64,000 nucleotides of DNA, from positions 86,280 through 150,279 of the forward strand of contig JAWKSZ010000010.1 of the NCBI GenBank assembly GCA_041402045.1. Direction: 5' to 3'. Positions 26,138-36,340 of this stretch are shown in pieces; the first letter of the stretch is position 1; every line of letters starts with the position of its first letter. The translations under genes were made by a program, and so were the position numbers. Source of the DNA: JAGQRJ01 sp041402045 (lineage in GTDB: Bacteria > Planctomycetota > J058). The notes under the pieces were generated by a model. That model saw only the letters and a program-made list of their open reading frames with translations, ran no database searches and was not told the DNA's origin.

Positions 26138-29100
26138 TGCTGAGCCGAACCATTCGGACCCTGGGCGCCCTGGCGCTGTGGGCGGCCGCGCTGAGCGTCG
26201 TGCCGGGGGTGGGCTTCGCCCAGGACGCCAAGCGCTCTCCCGAGGAGCTCGCCCTCGAGCAAGAGAACATTCTGCGCGCCCTGGAGCGGCTCGACGAGAC
26301 CATGAACGGCCTCGCCGAGAAGATCAAGGAGCGCCAGCCGGAGCAGTCCGAGCGCCTGCGCGAAGCCTACGGCAAGGTCCGCGAACTCCTGCTCAAGGAG
26401 GACATGAGCCAGGTCGTGGAGCACCTCCGCAGCGGCAACCCCCTCGCGGCGCTGCAGGGTGAAGAGGCCGTCCGCGAGGACATTCGCACGATCCTCGACA
26501 TCCTCGAAGGCGCGCGGCGCATGGCCACCGACGACCTGCCCCGCAAGGCGCAGGAGGCCGAGGAAGACCGCAAGGCAGTCCAGGACCTGGCGCAAGAGCA
26601 ACGCGACCTGAACGCCGAGCTGCAGAGCGACGAGGCCGCCAAGGAGCAGATCGAGACCAGCCAGCAGGCCCGTGAGCGGCTCCAGGATCTGCGGGAGCAG
26701 CAGAAGCAGCTCCAGGAAGGCAAGTTCGACCGCCAGGCGCAGACCCAGCTCGCCGAGCGCGTCGCCCGAGCGACCGACCGCGCCAAGGAGCTGGAGCAAG
26801 CTCAGCAAGACATTCGCGGCCCCCGCGGCGCCTCGGCGCAGGGTGAGTTCGCCGAGGCCAAGGCTCAGCTCGACAAGCTGATCGAGCAGCAGCGCTCGAT
26901 CGGGGCCCAGACCCGCGGCCAGCAGGGTCAGCAAGGCCAACAGGGCCAGCAAGGCCAACAGGGTCAGCAAGGCCAACAGGGTCAGCAAGGCCAACAGGGT
27001 CAGCAGGGCCAACAGGGCCAGCAGGGTCAGCAAGGCCAACAGGGTCAGCAAGGCCAACAGGGTCAACAGGGCCAACAAGGCGAGCAGGCTCAGAACGGCC
27101 AGCAGGGCCAACAGGGTCAACAGGGTCAGCAAGGCCAACAGGGCCAGCAGGGTCAGCAAGGCCAACAGGGTCAACAGGGCCAACAAGGCGAGCAGGCTCA
27201 GAACGGCCAGCAGGGTCAACAGGGCCAGCAGGGTCAACAGGGCCAGCAGGCGCAGAACCAGGAGCAGCTCAAGCAGCAGCAGCAGCAGGCGGCACGGCAG
27301 GCTCAGGCCCTCGCCGACGCCCTGAAGAAGGCGGCGAGTGAGCAACCGGGGCTGACCCAGGAGGAGCAGAAGCAGGCGCAGCGCGCGAGCGACGCGGTCG
27401 CGAAGGCCCAGGAGGCCATGCAGGAGGCGGCCGAGGCCCTCGAGCGCGCGGACGCCGGGGACGCGCAGCAAGCGCAGTCCGAAGCCGAAGCGAAGCTGGG
27501 CGAAGCCCGCGAGCGCCTGGAGCAGGCGCAGCGCGAGCTGGCGGGGCGTTCCTCGCCCGAAGCTCAGCAGGCGGCGCGGGACGAGCTGAACGTGGTCGAG
27601 GGCGCCAACGAGCTGGCCGAGGAGCTCGAGGGCCTCGCCCGTGAGGCCGAGCAGTCGGCGGGCACTGAGGACGCGGAGCGCCTGAAGGAGGCGGCCGAGG
27701 CCATGCGCGAGGCCGCTCAGCGCGCCGAGCAGGCCCGCGACGGCTTCCAGAAGTCGGCGGAGGGTCAGCAACAGGACGCCGCGGCGGCGCAGCAGGCCGA
27801 GCAGGCCGCGCGCCAAGCGGAGCAAGCGCTGTCCGAGGCGCGCAAGGCGCTCGAGCAGCAGCGCCAGGCCGAGGCTGGACGCAGCGAGGCCGAGCGTCAG
27901 GCCATGGCCCAGGAGCAGCTCGAGCGACAGGCCGAGGCGCTGGAGAAGGCGCTCAAGGACCTGGCTGACAAGCAGCGCGACGAGGCCGAGCAGGAGGACG
28001 CCGCCGAGGCGACCCAGCGCGCGGCCGAGGCGGTCAAGGAGGCGCGCCAGGCCATGCAGCGCGCGTCCGAGGCCATGGAGCAGGGCCGTCAGGGCGGCGC
28101 CCAGCAGGAGCAGCAGCGCGCTCAGGAGGAGCTGGCCCGGGCCGAGGAGGAGCTCAAGAAGTCCGAGCAGCGCATGCTCAAGCGGCTCCAGTCCCGAGAC
28201 CTGGAGGAGCTGAAGAAGCGCCAGGAGGAGCTGCGCAAGAAGACCGAGGACCTGGCCAAGCGGATCGAGGATCGCGCCCAGGACCGCAGCGCCGAGGAGG
28301 CCGAGGCGCGCAAGAAGGCGGCTGAGGCCGCGCGCCAGGCCGCTCAGAAGCAGCAGCAAGCCGGTCAGAACATGCAGCAGGGCTCCCAAGAGGACGCCAT
28401 GGAGGATCAGGAGCAGGCGCTGCGCGACCTCGAGGAGGCGCAGAAGCAGCTCGAGCAGGAGGAGGCGGAGTACGCCAACCTGCAGCAGGAGCAAGAGCTC
28501 TACGACATGCGCGGCATGCTCGACGAGACGATCCGGATCCAGCAGGAGGTCAACGTCCAGACCCGCGAGCTGGCCGCCGAGTCGCCGGACTCCAGCCGCC
28601 CGCCCCGCAAGGTCCGCCGGCAGTTGGCCAAGCTGGCCGAGGTCGAGGGCCGCGTGCGCGAGGAGGCCGGCAAGGTGCAGGCCATGCTCGAGGAGGAGAA
28701 GTCGATCGTCTACGCCTACCAAATGCGCGCAGCGGGCTCGGACATCGAAGAGATCCAGCGCCTGCTCGGCGACTACGAGCTGGGGATCGAGACCCAAGCG
28801 CTGCAGCGCGACGTGCTCGAGCGCATGGAGGGGCTGCGCAAGGCCCTGGACCGCGAGCTCAAGCGCCGCGATCAGAAGAAGCAAGAGCAGCAGCAGCAAC
28901 AAGGCCAGCAGAACCAGCAAGGCAAGCAGCCTCTGGTCCCGCCGCTGGCGGAGCTGAAGATGCTCCGGGAAATGCAGGAGGACGTGAACTCCCGCACCCG
29001 CAACCTCTACAACGCCCTGCGTGACGCGCAGGACGGCAAGCTCAACCGGATCCAGCAGCGTCTGCTGCAGCGGCTGAGCGACGGGCAGGGCAACATTCGC

Positions 29101-29229
29101 CAGCTGCTCCAGGATCTGAACGACAGCCTGAACGCTCAGGCCCAAGGCGCCGCCGGTGGAGGCGGAGGCGAGGGCGACGGTGAGGGTGAAGGCCAAGGCG
29201 AAGGCGAAGACGGCAAGGAGGGCCGCTAA
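26137..29229 (+). CDS. 1030-aa exported coiled-coil protein with Gly-Gln-Gln tract
   Basis: ATG 26137, overlapping the upstream stop. A signal peptide (LGALALWAAALSVVPGVGFA) precedes a nearly all-helical protein rich in Gln, Ala and Glu. Residues 261-371 are 37 phased triplets, almost all Gly-Gln-Gln with a few GEQ and AQN, encoded by tandem GGTCAGCAA/GGCCAACAG units. Gly at every third place is collagen-like, though Pro is absent. Long coiled coils flank it on both sides (EELARAEEELKKSEQRMLKR, QRALRDLEEAQKQLEQEEAE-type heptads). It ends in a Gly/Glu tail. No catalytic motif. Likely a long periplasmic fibre or spacer. The stop overlaps the next ATG. Confidence 0.82.
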   Translation: MLSRTIRTLGALALWAAALSVVPGVGFAQDAKRSPEELALEQENILRALERLDETMNGLAEKIKERQPEQSERLREAYGKVRELLLKEDMSQVVEHLRSGNPLAALQGEEAVREDIRTILDILEGARRMATDDLPRKAQEAEEDRKAVQDLAQEQRDLNAELQSDEAAKEQIETSQQARERLQDLREQQKQLQEGKFDRQAQTQLAERVARATDRAKELEQAQQDIRGPRGASAQGEFAEAKAQLDKLIEQQRSIGAQTRGQQGQQGQQGQQGQQGQQGQQGQQGQQGQQGQQGQQGQQGQQGQQGQQGQQGQQGEQAQNGQQGQQGQQGQQGQQGQQGQQGQQGQQGQQGEQAQNGQQGQQGQQGQQGQQAQNQEQLKQQQQQAARQAQALADALKKAASEQPGLTQEEQKQAQRASDAVAKAQEAMQEAAEALERADAGDAQQAQSEAEAKLGEARERLEQAQRELAGRSSPEAQQAARDELNVVEGANELAEELEGLAREAEQSAGTEDAERLKEAAEAMREAAQRAEQARDGFQKSAEGQQQDAAAAQQAEQAARQAEQALSEARKALEQQRQAEAGRSEAERQAMAQEQLERQAEALEKALKDLADKQRDEAEQEDAAEATQRAAEAVKEARQAMQRASEAMEQGRQGGAQQEQQRAQEELARAEEELKKSEQRMLKRLQSRDLEELKKRQEELRKKTEDLAKRIEDRAQDRSAEEAEARKKAAEAARQAAQKQQQAGQNMQQGSQEDAMEDQEQALRDLEEAQKQLEQEEAEYANLQQEQELYDMRGMLDETIRIQQEVNVQTRELAAESPDSSRPPRKVRRQLAKLAEVEGRVREEAGKVQAMLEEEKSIVYAYQMRAAGSDIEEIQRLLGDYELGIETQALQRDVLERMEGLRKALDRELKRRDQKKQEQQQQQGQQNQQGKQPLVPPLAELKMLREMQEDVNSRTRNLYNALRDAQDGKLNRIQQRLLQRLSDGQGNIRQLLQDLNDSLNAQAQGAAGGGGGEGDGEGEGQGEGEDGKEGR
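26917..27249 (+). repeat. in-frame GGN-CAR-CAR tandem repeat (37 triplets)
   Basis: 333 bp of 9- and 18-bp units inside the 1030-aa protein gene. A higher-order copy is also visible: the GAGCAGGCTCAGAAC interruption appears twice, near 27082 and 27190, about 108 bp apart. Such repeats slip readily, so tract length probably varies between strains. Confidence 0.9.
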
Positions 29230-30035
29230 TGCGTTACCTGGGAATCTTGGCGGTCGCGGCCCTGGGGGCCCTGCCGATCGCCCGCGCCGACGGCACCGAC
29301 GACGAGAAGAAGGCCGAGAAGGAGTTCCGCGAAGCCGAGGGCGAGCGGGACAAGAAGCAGGAGCAGGGCGAGGGTCAGCAGCCTCCCCAGGGCATGAACC
29401 CCTCGAGGACAACCCTCTCGAGAAGATCCTGGAGCTCATGGACAAGGTCGAGAACAAGCTGTTCGAGGCCGACACCGGCGAGTTCACTCAGGAGGAGCAG
29501 AAGCAGATCGTCGAGGCCATGCGCTTCGAGGACAAGACCCACGAGGCCCTCGAAGAGCTGATCCGCAAGATCGAGGAGGAGGCTCAACAGCAGCAGTCCT
29601 CCAGCAGCTCCTCCAGCGACCAGCAGCAGCAGCAGAAGCAGGACCAGCAGAACAAGCAGGACCAGCAGCAGAACCAATCCGAGTCGGAGCAGGAGCGCCA
29701 GCGGCGGCTCCAGCGCGAGAAGGAGGAGGAGCGGCAGCGACAGAGCCCAGAAGCAGCAGCAGCAGAACCAGCAGAACAAGCAGGATCAGCAGCAGCAGCC
29801 GCAGAACGGCGAGCAGCAGCAGCAGCCGCAGGACAGCCAGCAAGCCAAGCCGCCCGAGGATCAGTCCGGCCCGCTCAACGACGAGGAGCGCGCCGGCGGC
29901 CGCTGGGGCAACCTTCCCAAGAAGCTGCACCAGGACGCCGGACGCGCCAGCGAGCGCGAGGTCCCCGAGCGCTTCCGCCGCGCCTACGAGCGCCTGACCG
30001 AGAAGCTCTCGGGCAAGCCCTCCGACAAGCGCTAA
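29229..30035 (+). CDS. exported Gln-rich protein, two compensating frameshifts
   Basis: About 268 codons from ATG 29229 to TAA 30033-30035. Signal peptide MRYLGILAVAALGALPIARA. The first frame is lost near 29398-29403, where one C seems missing from a CCCC run (PLEDNPLEKILELMDK resumes in the next frame). The original frame is regained near 29747, where CCC appears to hold one C too many (KQQQQNQQNKQDQQQQ). Corrected, the protein is Gln/Ser-rich with a conserved, charged C-terminus (NLPKKLHQDAGRASEREVPE, RRAYERLTEKLSGKPSDKR). It overlaps the giant protein gene and is likely its partner. Function unknown. Confidence 0.65.
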
Positions 30036-30044
30036 CCTGTCGGA

Positions 30045-30088
30045 CGAAGCACACCGCCGGCCGGGGCCACCCCGCGCCGGCGGCTTCG
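30045..30088 (+). terminator. hairpin after the Gln-rich gene
   Basis: Arms CGAAGC/GCTTCG and CCGCCGGC (30054-30061)/GCCGGCGG (30076-30083) form a nested stem 10 nt after the stop codon at 30035. It lacks a T-run, as is common in very GC-rich genomes. Confidence 0.5.
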
Positions 30089-30181
30089 TGTACGCAGGAC
30101 GCCCAGATCTCCGGCGAACCGGGGTCGCGGCGGGGGGTGCGTTGACGGCGCAGGGACGGAGCCAGCGCCCTCGTCTCGAAG

Positions 30182-30205
30182 ACCGGCTCAGGCTGAGCCG
30201 GTTTT
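30182..30205 (+). terminator. stem-loop with T-run
   Basis: ACCGGCTCAG (30182-30191) pairs perfectly with CTGAGCCGGT (30193-30202) and is followed by TTT. This is the only candidate here with the classical intrinsic-terminator tail. It would end transcription of the plus-strand set. Confidence 0.5.
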
Positions 30206-30316
30206 CAGATCGTGGACGCGTCCGCTGAAACCTTCGACGGAGGCGTCGAGACTTCGGTCGGGTACGCGCCTCGCATGAAGGTTCCTCAACGAGAGCGAGG
30301 ACGCGTCACCGACAAT

Positions 30317-31156
30317 CCTTCCTTCCTTCCTTCCTCCTTCCTTCTCGACGCGTCCCTGACTCCACGATCCTTCCTTCCTTCCATTGCACGACTCGACCTC
30401 GGCCCGATCCGGCCGAGGTCGCGTCGCGTACGGCGTGACCTGTTCCCGGGGCGATTCCGAACACTGCTGGGAACGCCGTCTGCGCGAAACTCCTGGCACA
30501 GCAGGCCTTTGCGTCCCTTTGCGTCCTTTGCGCCCTTTGCGGTGCAAGAGCATCTGCCCGCCCTGAATCGCCGCGCGCCGGGACGGTGCGCTACCAAGGA
30601 ATTCCACTCACGCAGAACGGGGGCCTCCGGCAGCAAGGGCCCAGCGGGAGAACAGACCTACCTGCACAGCCTTCGTCGGCTCGACGACGTACGGGAAGCT
30701 CCGCAGACGCGAGCGCGCACCGGCCTACGGTTCAACCGTTCCTTCCTTCCTTCCTCCTTCCTTCTCGACGTCCCTGACTCACGATCCTTCCTTCCTTCCA
30801 TTGCACGACTCGACCTCGGCCCGATCCGGCCGAGGTCGCGTCGCGTACGGCGTGACCTGACCCCGGGGCGATTCCGAACACTGCTGGGAACGCCGTCTGC
30901 GCGAAACTTCCTGGCACAGCAGGCCTTTGCGTCCCTTTGCGTCCTTTGCGCCCTTTGCGGTGCAAGAGCATCTGCCCGCCCTGAATCGCCGCGCGCCGGG
31001 ACGGTGCGCTACCAAGGAATTCCACTCACGCAGAACGGGGGCCTCCGGCAGCAAGGGCCCAGCGGGAGAACAGACCTACCTGCACAGCCTTCGTCGGCTC
31101 GACGACGTACGGGAAGCTCCGCAGACGCGAGCGCGCACCGGCCTACGGTTCAACCG
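30317..31156. repeat. tandem duplication of a ~420 bp non-coding unit
   Basis: Copy 1 (30317-30738, 422 bp) and copy 2 (30739-31156, 418 bp) are nearly identical, differing by a few indels and substitutions (for example CTGTTCCCG versus CTGACCCCG). Each holds a CCTT microsatellite, a perfect stem GACCTCGGCC/GGCCGAGGTC (30395-30420; 30812-30837) and a TTTGCGTCC..TTTGCGCCC..TTTGCGG cluster of a kind often seen between genes. I see no gene in 30036-31452. ORFs across it are read-through of repeats. Confidence 0.9.
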
Positions 31157-31304
31157 CCAAGGCCGCCAGGGGGCCAAGGCTCCGCGCTGTGGGTCGAGCG
31201 ACCCGGAGGGTGAGCAGGCCCCGTAGAGCGGAGCGCACCATCCTCCCTCCGCCGGCGCGGCATGCATTCGGCGGAGCCTTGGCGCCCCGGCGGCCTTGGC
31301 GGTT
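31152..31304. repeat. 34-bp inverted repeat with 85-nt spacer
   Basis: 31152-31185 and 31271-31304 are reverse complements with two mismatches over 34 bp (core CCGCCAAGGCCGCC). It directly abuts the end of the tandem duplication and lies between the two converging gene sets. Confidence 0.85.
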
Positions 31305-31452
31305 CTATCCTCTTTGTCCGCCCACGCGTCGCCGGACACTGCGCACCCCTGCCGTAGGGGCGCGATCGGCGTCGGGGGCCTTCGCCAACGCGACCCCGTC
31401 GGACAGGGAGGGGGCACGGCGCTCCGCTCGAGGGGCAACTGTCGGGTGCCGC

Positions 31453-33883
31453 CTACAGCAGGCGGCACACCTTGCGGCCGATCCACTCCAGGACCAGGAT
31501 CACGCACAGGACCATGAACACCCACTGGTTGTCCCAGAGCTCCTCTTCCTCGCGGTTGCGGGTGGCGGCCCTCGGTCTGAGGCAGCACCTGCTCGGGAGT
31601 CGTAGATCCGTGCAGGCGCACGAAGCGCCTGCTGCCCGAGGCGGCCGCGATCTTCTCCAGGCCCTCCTTGTCCATGCGGGGGTCCCGGAGCTCGAGGCGC
31701 GGGAGCTTGACCTCGAACACGCGGCTCGCGACCTCGTGCTCGCTGCCGAAGGCGCCGGGGTTGATCGACAGCCGGTAGGGGCCGATCTTGACCGGGGTGT
31801 AGACCCCGGTGAACTTGCCGGGCTCGGACTCGTCCTTCTGCAGGGTCAGGACCTGGGTCTCGCGGTCGGGGTGCTCCAGCTCGACCTCCTGGGTCTCGCG
31901 CCCGCGCAGCGCGTCCTCGTCGCGGATCTCGGCGCGGATCCGTACCTCCTCGCCCACGTCGTACTTCGTCTTGTCCGTGGTCACGAAGAAGCGCTTGGCT
32001 CGGGTGAAGCTCTGCAGCGAGAGGAAGCGGATCGCCTGGCTGTAGAGCTTGTAGTGGTATTTGTCGCCGACCTCGGCCCGGAAGCGCCAGCCCTCGTCGA
32101 AGCCGTACCACAGGGCCGTGCCCGCGCCGTAGCGCTGCCAGGCCATGAGCGGGAACAGGCCCTCGCTGTTGCGGGCCGTGGGGTGCACGGCGAGCACGTG
32201 GGCCTGGGGCTTCACCCGCTCGCTGCGCATGAACATGTAAAAGCTCGGCGCCCGGGTGTCCCAGAAGTCGCGGTTGCGCGCCTCGGCCTCCTCGAGCCGC
32301 AGCAGGGGCGAGTCGCGACCCTCCCGGGTCAAGCGCAGCACGTACGGTCGGCTGTAGTCGTCGCGGGCGGTGCTGTCGTCGATCACGATCGGGAGCACGT
32401 CCGCCAGCGGAGTGTTGGCGAACGCCCGCGGGTTGGCCTGCGTGCCCGAGATCATGAACAGCCCGGCGCCCTCCTCCTTGACCGCGTCCCGGATCGCCTC
32501 GAGCGCCCCGTTGTAGAACACGGGCTCGCCGCTCGCGGAGAACTGCGACTCCGGGCCGACGTCGCCCAGAATGATCACGTGGTAGCTCTTGAGCTCCTCG
32601 GGCGAAGGCAAGCGGCGGATCTCGGTCACGCCCTCGGTGATCGGCTGCGCCCACTCGCGGTCGGCGGAGATCAGCAGGCCCTGCACCTCCATGTGCTTGT
32701 CGCGGACCAGGCCGTTCTTGAGGAAGCGATATTCCCAGCGCGGGTAGCCCTCGACGTAGAGCACCTTGATCCGCTCGTCGATCACCCGCACCCGGCGCAG
32801 GGCGCGGTTGTTGTCGTGGGTCAGCTCCGAAGGGTCGGGCTCGATCCGCGCCTCGAGGGTGTATTCACCGGGGCGCGCGATCCGGGTGGAGAAGTCGACC
32901 TCCCACTCCAGGCGGTCGCCGCCCACGAGCCCGGTCTTCTCCTCGATCACGAGGTCGTCGAGCTTGAGCGAGACCTTGGCCTCGCGCTGCTCGGCGTAGC
33001 CCTGGGCGCGGACCACGAGGGACACGCGCAGCACGTCCTCCGCCAGGGCCACGTCCGGCGCGCGGAAGTCGTCGATGGACAGGTCGCGCGGGGGCTCGGG
33101 GTCGCCGACGCCCACGGCGTAGATCGGCACGCCCTTGCGCCCGAAGCGCCCGGCCACCGCCGCCGAGCTCAGCCGGCCTGCGGTGTTGCGCCCGTCGGTG
33201 AACAGGATCACCCCCGCCACGCGCTCGCTGCGCACGTCGGTCAGGATCCGCTGCAGCGAGTCGCCGATCGCGGTGGCCTGCCCGTCGGGCTCCACGTCCT
33301 CGAGCCCCGCCAGGACCTCGGTCACCCGAGCCTGGAGCTCCTCGGGGGTCTCGTCGCTGCGGGTCTTGTCCAGCGCGCCCTGGGCGCGCCGCCCGGCGCT
33401 GAAGGTGTAGAGCCGCACGCGGTTGTTGCCCGCGAGGTCCTTCAAGAACTGCCCGGAGTCCTTGCGCAGCGCCTTGCGCACGCGGTCGAGGCGGTCGGTG
33501 TCCCGCAGCTGCTCGCGGGTGATGTTCAAGGCGTTCGCGATCTTGTCCGCGAGCTCCTCGTCCTTCTCCCGGTCCTCGAAGCTCATGGAGCGCGAGGCGT
33601 CCACCGCCACCACCACCAGGCCCTCGCGGACCTCGCGGTCGATGGACTGGCTCACCGGGCGGAACAGGATCGCGACCACGAGCCCGATCGCCGCCGCGCG
33701 CAGCACGGCGAGCACGACCTTCAGCGCGCCGCGCTGGGTCTTGGGCTCGAGCAGGTAGACCATGGCCGCGAAGGCCAGGATCAGGGCCCCGACCAGGAAC
33801 AGGATCCAGGGCGCCGGCAGGTTGAGGAACTTGCTCTCGACGATCCGCTCGGGGGTGTCGGCGAGGAGGAAAGCCCAGTTCAT
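31453..33883 (-). CDS. VWA-domain membrane protein with glutamine amidotransferase-like fold, one frameshift
   Basis: ~810 codons from ATG 33883. Two N-terminal transmembrane helices (PWILFLVGALILAFAAMVYL; VLRAAAIGLVVAILF) lead into a von Willebrand A domain with a MIDAS motif (DASRSMS, later TDGRN). An Ig-like region follows, then a GATase-1-like domain (VKVLYVEGYPRWEYRFLK-type start; HVIILGDVGPES). Near 31565-31575 the frame breaks at a GGG run. The natural end (ELWDNQWVFMVLCVILVLEW, a C-terminal helix) lies one base out and stops at 31453-31455. Last gene of the MoxR operon, probably part of a membrane complex. Confidence 0.8.
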
Positions 33884-33893
33884 ATCGCGCCTC

Positions 33894-36338
33894 CTATCGC
33901 CTGCGGCGGCCGAAGATCGCCGCCAGGATCGACTCGCTCACGAGCAGCGCCAGGACCAACGCCAGGAGCTCGGGCCAGTATTCGCGTTGCCCGCCCACGC
34001 CGCCGTCGGCGGTCAGCGAGGGCACGACCTCCTCGGGCCGGATCTCACGGATCTGCACGCCCAGGGCCTCGCCCAGCTCCTGTCCGCTGAACTTGGCGAG
34101 GTTGCCCTCGCGCCCGTCCAGGGCCACGGCGAAGTAGTCGGTCTGGAACTTCTCGTTGGAGCTCTTGACCGCGTAGAACCCGGGCTCGGGCAGGCCGTCG
34201 CGGTTGAGGGTGTCGGCCTCGTCGCCGCCCTCGGTGTCGAGCTGCTCCTTGGGGAAGGTCAGCCGATACAGCTCTTCGCCGTCGACCTTCTCGGGGACGA
34301 CGGAGATCTCCTCGTCCTCGGGGGTCTCGACCTGGACCTTGCTCGCGAACTCCTCCAGGCGGATGAAGCTCACGTACTGCCCGCCCACGTCGAGGTTGTG
34401 CTCGGGCCGCGCCCGCTGGGCGAGGTAGAGCACGTACTCGCGCCAGAAGATGTAGTTGAACACGTAGGGCACGAGCCGGTTCCAGTCCGCGTCGGCGCTG
34501 GTCAGCCACAGGCCCACCCGGCCCTGCCGGCCGAAGGGGCGCTCGACCAGGAGCGGGAGCCCCTGCTCCTCGGTCACCGGCGCCCCGACGTTGTCGTCGA
34601 CGGTCTGGTTGACGCGGAAGGGCACCGTGCTCACCCCCGACTCGGGGAGCTTGGCCTCGAAGAAGCCGAAGATCGACGGGTCGCGGAGGTGGGTCACCAT
34701 GTCCTCGTCGGTGAACAGCCCCGCCACCGGGTGCTCGCGGTCGCCCACGTGCATGACCCAGGCCGGGGCGTCCTCGTCCAGCGACGCGTCCGCGCTGGTC
34801 CCGCCCACGACCCGCACCAGCTCGGCCGGGAGCAGGCCGCGGCCCTCGCGGTAGAGGAACTCGTTGTAGGCCTTGGCGTCGACCCGCGAGCCCAGGGCGA
34901 AGATCACCGAGCGCCCGAGCTTCACGAAGTCCTCGAGCAGGGCGGAGTCCTCGGGGGAGAGCGAGGGCACGTTGGCCAGCACGACCACGTCCAGGGACTC
35001 CTGCCCCTGCGCGGCCTCGCCGCCGCTGGCCGCCGAGACGGCCTCGCTCAGCTTCTGGCCCAGCTCGGCCTCGGTGCAGGTCTCGGCGCTGATCAGGCTC
35101 TGCACGTCGTCGGAGACGCTGATCGTGAGGTATTCGTAGAGGAAGTCGGTCTCCCCCTCCCAGTCCTCGTTGCTCGGCTCGCCGTCGACGAGCAGGACCC
35201 GCACGTGCTCGCGCACGTCGACCACGTAGTGCCGCCAGTTGTCGACGGTCAGGGCGTCGGAGCTGAGGTGCACCGCCACCCGGTGCAGGCCCGGGGTCTC
35301 GAAGGTGTAGCTCAGCGGCTCCGCGAGCAGCTCCTCGCCGGCGGCCACCTGCAGCGACACGATCTTCTGCGGCTCGGCCTCGCCGCCCTCGAGGTCGACC
35401 TCCTCGTCCACGTCCACGAAATACTTGAGCGTGAGGTCGCCTATGTCCTCGTTGGACCAGTTCTTGACCCGGGCCTCCACGTGACAGGGCAGGCCCCGGC
35501 CGACGACGGCCTCGCGGGTCCCCAGGCGGGTCACGCTCAGGTTCCGCGGCTGGTCGGCGCCGCAGTCGATCAGGACCAGGGTCGCGCCGAGCTCGGTCTC
35601 GAGGTCCTTCTTGGCGAGGTCGGCCAGCTTCGGCTCGAGGAGCTTGCCCTCCTCGTCCAGGAGACCCTGGCGCTGCGCGTCGGTGAGCACGAACACGGTC
35701 TTGGCCAGGGGCGGACGGCCCTCGGGGGGCCGGATCCCGTTGGGCTCGAAGCGCACGAGCATGCCCGGGAGCTGCTGCAGCACCTGACTCAGGCTCGTGC
35801 CGCGGGCGCGGGCGCCGTAGAACAAGTCGTCGTCGAGCTCTTGCAGCAGCTCCTTGCGCCCCGCGTCGTTGGCGTTACGCGGGACCGTGCTGGCCTCGAG
35901 CCGAGCCACGTCGTCGAAGGCGCGGATCAGGACGCGGTCGCCGTCCTTGAGCGCGCCCACGATCTCCTTGGCCGCGCTGCGCGCGCGCTCGTGAGCCGTC
36001 TCCTCGGCGCTGGAGCCGACCTGGTAGCTCATGGAGTACGAGGTGTCGATCAAGACCACCACGTTCTGGGTCTTCTCGTCGGGGGAGACCTCGACCGGAG
36101 ACACGGCCCGCGGGCGCGCCAGCGCCACCGCGAACGCGATCAGGATCAAGCAGCGGATCAGGAGCAGGAGCAGGTTCTCCAGGCGCAGCCGCCGCTGCTG
36201 CTTCTTGACCGCGCGCAGGAGGAAGGTCAGCGCGGCCCACTCCACCGTCCGGTAGCGGAAGCGCGAGAGCAGGAAGATGGCGATCGGCGCCGCGATCGCC
36301 AGGCCGCCCAGCATCAGGAATGGGTTGACGAACTCCAC
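33894..36338 (-). CDS. BatA/VWA-domain membrane protein
   Basis: 814 aa from GTG 36338, 2 nt after the DUF58 stop. The upstream extension to 36446 is unlikely, because it overlaps DUF58. It opens with the BatA-type N-terminus (VNPFLMLGGLAIAAPIAIFL, then RYRTVEWAALTFLLRAVKK) and a second helix (IRCLILIAFAVALA). A VWA domain with MIDAS (DTSYSMS) follows, then Ig-like domains and a C-terminal helix (YWPELLALVLALLVSESILA). Established context: MoxR-DUF58-BatA operons of aerotolerance type. Tightly coupled with its neighbours. Confidence 0.85.
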   Translation of the reverse strand: MEFVNPFLMLGGLAIAAPIAIFLLSRFRYRTVEWAALTFLLRAVKKQQRRLRLENLLLLLIRCLILIAFAVALARPRAVSPVEVSPDEKTQNVVVLIDTSYSMSYQVGSSAEETAHERARSAAKEIVGALKDGDRVLIRAFDDVARLEASTVPRNANDAGRKELLQELDDDLFYGARARGTSLSQVLQQLPGMLVRFEPNGIRPPEGRPPLAKTVFVLTDAQRQGLLDEEGKLLEPKLADLAKKDLETELGATLVLIDCGADQPRNLSVTRLGTREAVVGRGLPCHVEARVKNWSNEDIGDLTLKYFVDVDEEVDLEGGEAEPQKIVSLQVAAGEELLAEPLSYTFETPGLHRVAVHLSSDALTVDNWRHYVVDVREHVRVLLVDGEPSNEDWEGETDFLYEYLTISVSDDVQSLISAETCTEAELGQKLSEAVSAASGGEAAQGQESLDVVVLANVPSLSPEDSALLEDFVKLGRSVIFALGSRVDAKAYNEFLYREGRGLLPAELVRVVGGTSADASLDEDAPAWVMHVGDREHPVAGLFTDEDMVTHLRDPSIFGFFEAKLPESGVSTVPFRVNQTVDDNVGAPVTEEQGLPLLVERPFGRQGRVGLWLTSADADWNRLVPYVFNYIFWREYVLYLAQRARPEHNLDVGGQYVSFIRLEEFASKVQVETPEDEEISVVPEKVDGEELYRLTFPKEQLDTEGGDEADTLNRDGLPEPGFYAVKSSNEKFQTDYFAVALDGREGNLAKFSGQELGEALGVQIREIRPEEVVPSLTADGGVGGQREYWPELLALVLALLVSESILAAIFGRRRR

Positions 36339-36340
36339 GG

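Noticed and set aside
26134..29487. 1117-aa Leu-rich minus-strand ORF
   Set aside because: Exact antisense of the Gln-rich coiled-coil gene; CAG/CAA codons read as Leu. No independent coding signal.
30212..31213. 333-aa ORF across the tandem duplication
   Set aside because: The protein repeats only because the DNA does. It contains microsatellite-encoded PSFLPSSFLL and no conserved motif.
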